Assembly (NCBI RefSeq): GCF_014640315.1
Contig: NZ_BMGS01000004.1
Location: 425,327 to 489,326 of the forward strand
Direction of reading: 5' to 3'
Length of the DNA stretch: 64,000 nt
Origin: Hymenobacter glacieicola
Lineage (GTDB): Bacteria > Bacteroidota > Bacteroidia > Cytophagales > Hymenobacteraceae
Position numbers and translations under genes: made by a program. Shown in pieces: positions 49,361 to 56,768 of the stretch. The first letter of the stretch is position 1; each line of letters opens with the position of its first letter. A model generated the notes under the pieces. That model made no database searches, was not told where the DNA came from, and worked only from the letters and a program-made list of their open reading frames with translations.

Positions 49361-50299
49361 TTATTGGTCGGCTGCGGGCGGCGCGGCCAGCAGTAACACC
49401 TGCCAGGCGTCCAGCAAGCGTCCTTCCTCCAGCAACTGCTTACCCAGCAGCATCAGCTCCTGGCGCTGCTGGGCCGGGTCGTTACGAAACCTGTTCAGCG
49501 TATAGGCTACCAGCGGCTCCTGCTGGTAGGCCCGCACCTGCTCGGGAGTAGGCAGGGCGTGCTGCTCGATGTTGGCCAGCCGGCCCAGGTTGTTGCCCGT
49601 CAGCACCTCGGAGGTGCGGATGTGCTCCGGCAATTGGTCAATACCGATACCGAGGTTGCGGTTGGGTTTGGGCACTTCAAAGAGGCTGCTGCCCGAGGCC
49701 CGGCAGTACCAGTCGCCGCCCAGGCGGGCAATGGCGTCCAGCTTCGCGGGGTCGATGCCGATGCCGGAGGGTAGGATGGTATCCTCGCGGAAGTGGGCCA
49801 GCACCACCCGGCAGATAACCAGGTTGCCCGCGCCGTTGTTGGAGCCCAGCTCCACAACTTGTTCCACCACGCACTCGAAGGCGGCGGGGGCCTCCTGCAC
49901 CCGCGGCGGGCGCACCTGCCGGCTGGCTACCTCCGTAAAACCGGCCTTCACAAATTCATTAACGCCTTTTTCGTACTCGGTGCTGGCCAGCGACATCTGC
50001 TCCACCATGGCGTGGTCGCAGATGTGAATCACGCATTCGGCTACCTCCCGCACGTTTTCCAGGGTGTGCTTCTGCGAGTTGTCGCGCACCCGGTTGGCGG
50101 GCGAAAACACCAGAATGGGTGGGTTAGACCCGAAGCAGTTAAAGAAGCTGAAGGGGCTCAGGTTGACGTTGCCCTCGGCATCCATGGTGCTGACAAAGGC
50201 CACCGGGCGCGGGGCCACGGCGCCCACCATGAAAGCGTGCCAGTCGGGGGCTTTCAGGTCAGATGGGACGATGCTGCGGAATGGGGTAGGAGCGGGCAT
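49361..50299 (-). CDS. Flavin reductase family protein
   Basis: The 312-residue protein has a flavin reductase-like FMN-binding split barrel (about 10-200): VGAVAPRPVAFVSTMDAEGNVNLSPFSFFNCF, ILVFSPANR, KDTLENV-like KHTLENVREVAECVIH and LVICRVVLAHFR. The C-terminal third (DAIARLGGDWYCR onward) is the extension found in this subgroup. These proteins bind FMN and reduce flavins or act as oxidoreductases. The partner is unknown. It is divergent from the M28 peptidase gene. Confidence 0.88.
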   Translation of the reverse strand: MPAPTPFRSIVPSDLKAPDWHAFMVGAVAPRPVAFVSTMDAEGNVNLSPFSFFNCFGSNPPILVFSPANRVRDNSQKHTLENVREVAECVIHICDHAMVEQMSLASTEYEKGVNEFVKAGFTEVASRQVRPPRVQEAPAAFECVVEQVVELGSNNGAGNLVICRVVLAHFREDTILPSGIGIDPAKLDAIARLGGDWYCRASGSSLFEVPKPNRNLGIGIDQLPEHIRTSEVLTGNNLGRLANIEQHALPTPEQVRAYQQEPLVAYTLNRFRNDPAQQRQELMLLGKQLLEEGRLLDAWQVLLLAAPPAADQ

Positions 50300-50401
50300 A
50301 AGCTAGGTGGAGCGGGAGAAGACAATGCGGCGGCGAAAGGCCGTTTGGGCAACCAAAAGTAGGGGCTGCGCATCTACCGCTCACACCTTGGTTAATTTAC
50401 T

Positions 50402-51322
50402 ATGCGGCGGCTGCCTTTAATTTTACTACTCCTGGTACTGGGAGCCTTGCGCACCAATGGGCAAACCACTGCCGACACGGCCCGCCTGCGCCAGCACCTG
50501 GTGGCCCTTACTACCACGCCCGAGCCGCGCAACTACCTCCACGAAGCCAGCCTAAACCAAGCCGCCGACTACATCCGGCGGGAACTGGCGGCGGCCGGCG
50601 CCCGCACCAGTGAACAAGAGTATCAGGTGCAGGGGCGCCGCTACCGCAACATTATTGGTCACTTCGGCCCGGCCCAGGGGCCGCGCGTAGTGGTTGGGGC
50701 CCACTATGATGTATGCGGGGAGCAGCCCGGAGCCGACGATAATGGTACCGGGGTGGCCGCCCTGCTGGAACTGGCCCGTCTGCTCCGGCAGCAGCCTCAG
50801 TTACCGTATCCCATTGAACTGGTTGCCTACACGCTGGAGGAACCGCCCTTTTTTCGCACCAAACAGATGGGTAGCTACGTGCACGCCCAGTCCTTGCACG
50901 CGGCCGGCGTGCCGGTGCGCGGCATGGTGGCCCTGGAAATGCTGGGCTATTACAACGACCAGCCGGGCAGCCAACAGTACCCGTTGGGGCCGCTAAAGTG
51001 GGTGTATGGTAGCCGCGGGAACTACGTAACGGTAGCCCAAAAATTCGGAAACGGTCGGTTTGGACGCCGGTTTGCGCGCCGCTACAAGGCTACTGCCACG
51101 TTGCCAGTAAAGCGCTTTAACGCCCCGGCCTGGCTACCGGGCATCGACTTTTCGGATCACCTGAATTACTGGCACTTTGGCTACGCGGCCGTGCTGCTCA
51201 CGGATACGGCTTTCTACCGCAACAAGAGCTACCACGAACCCACCGACACGCTAAGCCGCCTGGATATGCGCCGCCTGGGCCTGGCCGTGGATGCCGTACT
51301 CATGACGCTGCTGCACCCGTAA
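50402..51322 (+). CDS. Secreted M28 family zinc peptidase
   Basis: The 306-residue protein has a signal peptide (MRRLPLILLLLVLGALRTNGQ). The M28 metal-binding set is visible: H in VVGAHYDVCG, D in GADDNGTGVAAL, Glu pair in TLEEPPFF, E in MVALEMLGYY, and a late H in SDHLNYWHFGY and SYHEPTDTLSRLD. These enzymes are exported aminopeptidases or glutaminyl-cyclase-like proteins. The start is supported by the signal peptide. It is followed 76 bp later by a DUF2490 gene on the same strand. Confidence 0.92.
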   Translation: MRRLPLILLLLVLGALRTNGQTTADTARLRQHLVALTTTPEPRNYLHEASLNQAADYIRRELAAAGARTSEQEYQVQGRRYRNIIGHFGPAQGPRVVVGAHYDVCGEQPGADDNGTGVAALLELARLLRQQPQLPYPIELVAYTLEEPPFFRTKQMGSYVHAQSLHAAGVPVRGMVALEMLGYYNDQPGSQQYPLGPLKWVYGSRGNYVTVAQKFGNGRFGRRFARRYKATATLPVKRFNAPAWLPGIDFSDHLNYWHFGYAAVLLTDTAFYRNKSYHEPTDTLSRLDMRRLGLAVDAVLMTLLHP

Positions 51323-51398
51323 GCAGCCCGCCGCCCCGAACCCCGCCGGGCTGGAGGCGTACTCCTTGGTACGTGCCTTGCTGTATAGGGCAGCCCTG

Positions 51399-52175
51399 AT
51401 GATAAAAAACGTTTTCCTGCTGCTCGGTTTCTGCACGCTGGCGGCCCCCGGCCACGGCCAAAGCCCCCGCCTCACGGACCGGAATACGCTGGGGTGGCTG
51501 GTGTACTCCGGCGACCATCAGCTGACCGAAAAGTGGGCCGTGCACACTGAATACCAATGGCGACGAGTAAACTGGCTGCGGGCCCCGCAGCAGCAGTTGG
51601 CCCGCCTGGGGCTGGTACGCACGCTCGCAACCCACGCTACGATTTCGGGCGGCTACACTTATTTCCAAACCCACCGCTACGGCGACTACCCGACCGTGCC
51701 CGCGCGGCCCGAACCCGAGCACCGGCTCTACCAGGACATCTCGCTGGAAAACCCGCTGGGCTGGCTCACGCTCACGCATCGCCTGCGGCTGGAGCAGCGC
51801 TGGCTGGGTACCCGCGCCAGGGCAGGGCAGGGGCCGGTGCAGGACTGGGCCTATCAGAACCGGATTCGCTACCAGCTTTCGGGACAGTTTCCGCTGCAGG
51901 GCCCTACTGTGGAGGATGGCGAGTGGTACCTGAATGCTTTCGATGAGCTGTTCATCGGCTTCGGCCGCAACGTGGGCAACAACGTGTTCAATCAGAACCG
52001 TTTATCCGGCGGACTGGGCTATCAATTCACCGACAAAGCCAAGCTAGAGTTGAACTACCTCTTTCAAATCAGCCAGCACGCTACACCTGAGCCCCTATCG
52101 GGCCGGCCGGTTTTCGAAAGCAACCACGGATTTCGGCTGAATGTGCTCTACGACTTAGATTTTACGGGTGAGTAG
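51399..52175 (+). CDS. DUF2490 outer-membrane protein
   Basis: The ATG at 51399 (MIKNVFLLLGFCTLAAPGHGQ) gives 258 residues with a signal peptide. The rest alternates short beta-strands: WAVHTEYQWRRVNW, ISGGYTYFQTHRYG, LTHRLRLEQRW, YQNRIRYQL, FNQNRLSGGLGYQF, KLELNYLFQ. This is typical of a small beta-barrel of the DUF2490 family. It probably sits in the outer membrane, and the ligand or role is unknown. Confidence 0.85.
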   Translation: MIKNVFLLLGFCTLAAPGHGQSPRLTDRNTLGWLVYSGDHQLTEKWAVHTEYQWRRVNWLRAPQQQLARLGLVRTLATHATISGGYTYFQTHRYGDYPTVPARPEPEHRLYQDISLENPLGWLTLTHRLRLEQRWLGTRARAGQGPVQDWAYQNRIRYQLSGQFPLQGPTVEDGEWYLNAFDELFIGFGRNVGNNVFNQNRLSGGLGYQFTDKAKLELNYLFQISQHATPEPLSGRPVFESNHGFRLNVLYDLDFTGE

Positions 52176-52405
52176 TCCGGCTAGCTGGCCTACCCACATC
52201 CAACCAATTTGTGCTACCAGGTTGCTGCCTCTCATCCGCTAAATACTTCTCCGAAGGACGAGGCTAGCATAGTAAGTAACAAATTAGGCTTCAGGCAGCT
52301 TCCTGCAGCTAGCGCCGGTAACCAAATAAATAATAGTTTGCTAAAATAGTATATGTTTACTAAATAGCTATAGGTTCCGTATAGTAACTCCTTACTTACT
52401 CTCGT

Positions 52406-52828
52406 ATGTCTCAGCTGCATTGCCCTAAGTGTGAATCGACGGACGCTACCAAAAGCGGGATTGTGGGTGGCCGGCAGCGGTACAAGTGCAAAAACTGCGG
52501 CTACCATTTTTCCGTTGCCAAGGCCGGTAAGGAAATCAACTCCTACTACGTCATCAAAGCCTTACAGCTGTATGTGGAAGGCGTAAGCTACCGGGAAATT
52601 GAGCGGCTGCTGGGCGTAAGCCACGTTTCGGTAATGAACTGGGTAAAGAAATACGGCATGAAAGCCCCGCGCCAAACCGACTACCACCCAACCTACAAGA
52701 TTCTGAATCAGAAGGAGCTGGCCGAATTTTTTCAGAAGCCGGAGAACTTAAAAGAGGCCGGGCTTATCGTGACTGAGCTGGGGGATAAGTACATGATGAT
52801 CCGCTGGGAACGGTTTCGGCAGGGGTAG
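52406..52828 (+). CDS. InsA-like zinc-ribbon/HTH protein, probably a domesticated IS1-type N-terminus
   Basis: The 140-residue protein begins with a zinc ribbon (cysteines 6, 9, 28 and 31: CPKC, CKNC). An HTH of the IS1 InsA type (YREIERLLGVSHVSVMNWVKKYG, about 70-92) follows, then a 45-residue C-terminal part unlike InsA (LNQKELAEFFQKPENL, ELGDKYMMIRWERF). No InsB/DDE catalytic frame follows, and I see no terminal inverted repeats. It is therefore unlikely to be a working insertion sequence and more likely a DNA-binding protein derived from one. The 230 bp upstream is AT-rich. Confidence 0.75.
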   Translation: MSQLHCPKCESTDATKSGIVGGRQRYKCKNCGYHFSVAKAGKEINSYYVIKALQLYVEGVSYREIERLLGVSHVSVMNWVKKYGMKAPRQTDYHPTYKILNQKELAEFFQKPENLKEAGLIVTELGDKYMMIRWERFRQG

Positions 52829-52967
52829 AGCTATAGCGCTTAGCAGAAGTATAACAACTACGTGACTTCTGCGTTGGGATTCTCCTACTTGGGGCTACCA
52901 GTCCGGCAGCGCTTGGCGGCTGGCTGCCTGCCCCGACCCATCCCAACCCTCAACCCCACCAAACCCT

Positions 52968-54575
52968 ATGCGAACTACTCGCTACGCGTTGGCTGTGAGC
53001 GCGCTGCTGGCATCAGCCGCCGGTGCTACGGCCCAGGTAACACCCCCGCCCCCGGGTCAGCCCACCCAGCCTGCTCCTCCCCCCGCGCCCCCTACTGCGC
53101 CTGGCCAGCCGGCCCCGTCAACTTCGCCGGCGGCCCCAGTGGCCCCGCCCACTGCCCCGGCGGAATCAGTGCCTTATGGGGCCGGCATGAAGGTGAATCT
53201 CTCGCCCGATGGCTCCAAATACCTCCGATTCATTACCTGGCACCAAGTCTGGACGCGCTACACCAAAAACAACACCGGCACGCTGCGCGCCCCCGGCAAG
53301 CCCCAGGATGATCAGCTGGACTTTTCGTTGCGCCGTTCCCGCCTGATTGTTCTCTCCCAGCTCAATCCGCGCTTTCTCATCTACACCCATATCGGCATCA
53401 ATAACCAGACGGCCGTGAGTGGGGGCGTAAACCCTACCCAGGATAGCAAGAAGCCTCAGTTGTTTGTGCACGAGGCCGTGGTAGAGTATAAGGTAAACAA
53501 ATACCTGAGCCTGGGCGCGGGCATGCACTACCAGAATGGTCTCTCGCGCATGACCCGCTCCAGCACCCTTAACTACCTGACCCTGGATGCGCCCCTAACC
53601 AACTGGCCCACTATTGAAGCTATTGACCAGTTTGTGCGTGGCATTGGGGTTTACGGCAAGGGCCGCGTGGGCAAGCTCGACTACGTGCTCAGCGTAAATG
53701 AAAGCTTGCTTACCAACCAGACCGGCGCCTTTAGTACGCCATTAGGCCTGGGCGTGCAGACGGGAACGGGTGCCAACCGCCTTAATACCGGCAACAACGT
53801 GGCGCAGTACAATCCGCAGGGTACTAATCACGTGTATCAAGGCTACGCCAGCTACGAGTTTCTGGAGCAGGAAGCCAACTTGCTGCCCTTTAACGTGGGT
53901 ACATACCTAGGCACCAAGCGCGTGTTTAACATTGGGGCCGGCTTTCTGTACAACCAGGACGGCATGTACTCGCGCTCCACGGGCAGCGTGCTGAACGCGG
54001 CGGCCATTGATGCCGCTACTACCGCGGGCCTGGCTTCGCTTAACACCATTGCAACCCGCAAGCACGACATTGCCCTGTTCTCGGCCGACGTGTTTTTTGA
54101 TACGCCCGTTAACAAGGAGGCTGGCACAGCCTTCACTACCTACGCCGTGTACTACAACTACAATATGGGGCCCAACCACGTGCGCTACATTGGGGCGGCT
54201 AACCCCGGCTACGGGGCCAGCGCCCTGCGCGGCAACGCCGTGCCCCACTCCGGCACGGGCAACGTGGGCTTCGTGGAGGCAGGCTATTTGCTACCCCGCA
54301 ACGTGCTGGGACCCAAGTTGCGGGTGCAGCCCTATGCTTCCTACCTGCTGGCTGGCTACGAAGGCCTGCGCAAAGCGGACGGCAGCATCCAGAACGTGAA
54401 CATCTTCGACGGTGGGGCCAACTTCTACATCGATAGCCACAACGCCAAGTTTACACTCAACTACCGCGCCCGCCCCGATTTCACTAATCAGGCGCCGGCA
54501 GCCGGCGGGGGCGTGCAGGTAAATGGGGTGAGGTACCGCCCCGAAATCACGCTGCAAACCCAGGTCTTTTTGTAG
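52968..54575 (+). CDS. Outer-membrane porin (phosphate-selective-porin-like)
   Basis: The 535-residue protein has a signal peptide (MRTTRYALAVSALLASAAGATAQ). A 45-residue Pro/Ala-rich segment resembles a periplasmic or peptidoglycan-spanning linker. A porin barrel then follows, with LRFITWHQVWTRYTKNN, FSLRRSRLIVLSQLNPRFLIYTHIGINN, YKVNKYLSLGAGMHYQNG and a terminal strand ending in Phe-Leu. It is 141 bp before an MHS-type transporter gene on the same strand, which suggests it passes the same solute across the outer membrane. Confidence 0.85.
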   Translation: MRTTRYALAVSALLASAAGATAQVTPPPPGQPTQPAPPPAPPTAPGQPAPSTSPAAPVAPPTAPAESVPYGAGMKVNLSPDGSKYLRFITWHQVWTRYTKNNTGTLRAPGKPQDDQLDFSLRRSRLIVLSQLNPRFLIYTHIGINNQTAVSGGVNPTQDSKKPQLFVHEAVVEYKVNKYLSLGAGMHYQNGLSRMTRSSTLNYLTLDAPLTNWPTIEAIDQFVRGIGVYGKGRVGKLDYVLSVNESLLTNQTGAFSTPLGLGVQTGTGANRLNTGNNVAQYNPQGTNHVYQGYASYEFLEQEANLLPFNVGTYLGTKRVFNIGAGFLYNQDGMYSRSTGSVLNAAAIDAATTAGLASLNTIATRKHDIALFSADVFFDTPVNKEAGTAFTTYAVYYNYNMGPNHVRYIGAANPGYGASALRGNAVPHSGTGNVGFVEAGYLLPRNVLGPKLRVQPYASYLLAGYEGLRKADGSIQNVNIFDGGANFYIDSHNAKFTLNYRARPDFTNQAPAAGGGVQVNGVRYRPEITLQTQVFL

Positions 54576-54716
54576 TAACCGGGTCGTTAGGTTACCGTTG
54601 CCGGGTGCTAGCTGCTGCCGCCTTGCGTCCTGACCAACCTTGCCACCATCAGCCGATGATCATCAGCTGGCCCATTCATTTACACCGCCAATTTACCACC
54701 ACAACCCCCCACCACT

Positions 54717-56228
54717 ATGGCCCAAAACCTACCGCAGCGCGACGCCTACGCCGGTGCCGCGCCCGTGGGCGGCACGTCTCCCGCCGACGATTCGCTGACC
54801 CACGACAACAACGCCGTTTCGACCAGTAAAATCTGGCAGGTGATTACCGCCTCGTCGGTGGGCACCGTCATTGAGTGGTACGATTTCTACATCTTCGGTT
54901 CGCTGGCCGCCATCATTGGGCCGGTACTGTTTGGCTCCACGGGTAAGATTGAGGACACCATTCTGGGCACGCTGGCCGTGTTTGGGGCGGGGTTTGTGGT
55001 GCGGCCGTTCGGGGCCTTGTTCTTCGGGCGTATCGGCGACATGATCGGGCGCAAGTACACCTTCCTGCTCACCCTGCTAATTATGGGCGGCGCTACCTTC
55101 GTGACGGGCCTGATTCCGAGCTACGATAAAATCGGCATTGCGGCCCCGGTTATCGTCACCATTCTGCGCCTGTTGCAGGGCCTGGCCCTGGGCGGCGAGT
55201 ACGGCGGGGCTACCACCTACGTGGCCGAACACTCCCCCGACAACAAGCGCGGCTACTACACCAGCTTCATCCAGATTACGGCTACGGCCGGCCTGCTACT
55301 AAGCATTCTGGTGATTATCATCACGCGCAAAACCATGGGCGAAGAGGCGTTCAAGGAGTGGGGCTGGCGCATTCCGTTCCTGCTCTCGGGCCTGCTGGTT
55401 ATTGCCTCCTACTACATCCGCCGCAAGCTGCACGAGTCGCCCCTGTTTGCCAAAGCCAAGTCGGAGGGCAAAACCAGCACCAACCCCCTGCGCGAGTCCT
55501 TCGTGAACCCCGTAAACCGCCGCCTGGTCCTGATTTCGCTGTTTGGCGCCACCATGGGCCAGGGCGTGGTATGGTACACGGGCCAGTTTTACGCCTACTC
55601 TTTCATGCAGAATACCCTGAAGCTGGACCTGGTCGATGCCAGCCTGGTGCTGTGCAGCGCCCTGATTCTGGCCACGCCCTTCTTTGTGTATTTCGGCTCC
55701 CTGTCGGACCGCATCGGCCGCAAGAAAATCATCATGATGGGCTTGCTCTGCGGGGCCCTGTTTACTTTCCCCATCTTCTACGGTCTGAAGCAATTTGCTG
55801 GCCCCTTAACGGAAGTAACTGCCGCTACCGTAGATGCCACTGGCAAAGCCGTACCGGCCGTCATGAAGGCCCTCACGCCCAACCTGCTGGCCATGACGGC
55901 CCTTACCTTCTGCTTGGTGCTCTTCGTGACCATGGCCTACGGCCCCATTGCCGCCTACCTGGTGGAGCTGTTCCCTACGAAAGTGCGCTACACCTCCCTT
56001 TCCTTGCCCTACCACATTGGCAACGGCGTATTCGGCGGCTTCGTGCCCCTGATTGCCACGGCCCTCACCCTGCGCGCCGCCGCCTCCGACACGCCCTTTA
56101 TTAAGGAGCACAGCACCCTGGCCGGTCTCGTCTATCCGGTGAGCATTGCCCTGATTTGCTGGTTTATTGGGCAAGCCCTGATGAAGGACGTGCGTAACGT
56201 GAAGCTGATGGAAGATAACCCCGTCTAG
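54717..56228 (+). CDS. MFS transporter, metabolite:H+ symporter (MHS) family
   Basis: The 503-residue protein has 12 helices and MHS family signatures: SSVGTVIEWYDFYIFGSLAAI in helix 1, RPFGALFFGRIGDMIGRKYTF between helices 2-3, LQGLALGGEYGGATTYVAEH, and GSLSDRIGRKKIIMMG in the second half. The 38-residue N-terminal tail is polar and unusually long. MHS transporters take up carboxylates such as proline betaine, 2-oxoglutarate, citrate or shikimate with protons. The downstream SSS-type kinase and acetyl-CoA synthetase point to short carboxylic acids, which is an inference. Confidence 0.92.
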   Translation: MAQNLPQRDAYAGAAPVGGTSPADDSLTHDNNAVSTSKIWQVITASSVGTVIEWYDFYIFGSLAAIIGPVLFGSTGKIEDTILGTLAVFGAGFVVRPFGALFFGRIGDMIGRKYTFLLTLLIMGGATFVTGLIPSYDKIGIAAPVIVTILRLLQGLALGGEYGGATTYVAEHSPDNKRGYYTSFIQITATAGLLLSILVIIITRKTMGEEAFKEWGWRIPFLLSGLLVIASYYIRRKLHESPLFAKAKSEGKTSTNPLRESFVNPVNRRLVLISLFGATMGQGVVWYTGQFYAYSFMQNTLKLDLVDASLVLCSALILATPFFVYFGSLSDRIGRKKIIMMGLLCGALFTFPIFYGLKQFAGPLTEVTAATVDATGKAVPAVMKALTPNLLAMTALTFCLVLFVTMAYGPIAAYLVELFPTKVRYTSLSLPYHIGNGVFGGFVPLIATALTLRAAASDTPFIKEHSTLAGLVYPVSIALICWFIGQALMKDVRNVKLMEDNPV

Positions 56229-56283
56229 TAGCGCCCTGACATGTAAAGCTTTACCCTGAAGCGGTTGCTCCGCCCAGGTAAGT

Positions 56284-56318
56284 CAAAATCCGTCGGGCCG
56301 TTGGTTCGGCGGATTTTG
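56284..56318 (+). terminator. Hairpin terminator after the MFS gene
   Basis: CAAAATCCGTCG pairs with CGGCGGATTTTG (11 of 12) around an 11 nt loop. Confidence 0.7.
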
Positions 56319-56395
56319 CGCTACCAGTGCTGCTGCTTTCGGTGCTTGTTTTAAGAGACTGAAGGTCAATTTGTCTGCTACGCAACGCCCTTGCC

Positions 56396-56611
56396 ATGCC
56401 ACCCATTCTACCCCAGGAACGACCGGAACAGCGCCGGGGCCAGCAGCTGCTCTTCGTGACCGTGCTGTTTGCCGTGCTTCTCAACTTTCCCTTCCTGGCC
56501 GTGTTCGACCACGATGGCCGGGTAGGCGGCATTCCGGTGCTCTACCTCTACGTGCTGCTGGTATGGGTGCTGTTGGTGCTGCTAACGGGCTGGCTGGTGC
56601 GGGTGAAATAG
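56396..56611 (+). CDS. Small two-helix membrane protein, 71 residues
   Basis: The basic N-terminus (QERPEQRRGQQ) is followed by two transmembrane segments (LLFVTVLFAVLLNFPFLAVF and VLYLYVLLVWVLLVLLTGWLV) joined by a loop FDHDGRVGG. In size and layout it resembles the small subunit-like proteins (DUF485/DUF4212 style) found beside SSS-type symporters. The SSS-domain kinase lies 157 bp downstream on the same strand. The family assignment is tentative. Confidence 0.75.
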   Translation: MPPILPQERPEQRRGQQLLFVTVLFAVLLNFPFLAVFDHDGRVGGIPVLYLYVLLVWVLLVLLTGWLVRVK

Positions 56612-56768
56612 TCAACTGGTGAGTTGATGAGCTGCCGGTGCCAGTAGTCTACGCCCTAAGCTCAACGCCCAACAGTTCGCTCCTACCTTCTCCGCGTTCA
56701 ACTACAGCCGTACCATACCGCCAGAACAGCAAACTCACTAGTTCACCATCTCACTACCTCACCACTCC
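56612..56768. repeat. GTGAG/CTCAC-rich spacer before the kinase gene
   Basis: CAACTGGTGAGTTGATGAG near 56614 and the CTCACTAGTTCACCATCTCA region near 56733 are imperfectly complementary units of the GTGAG-type family. The right part leads directly into the GTG start. Confidence 0.5.

Noticed and set aside
52406..52828. Complete IS1-family insertion sequence
   Set aside because: No InsB catalytic frame and no terminal inverted repeats or target duplication could be seen.
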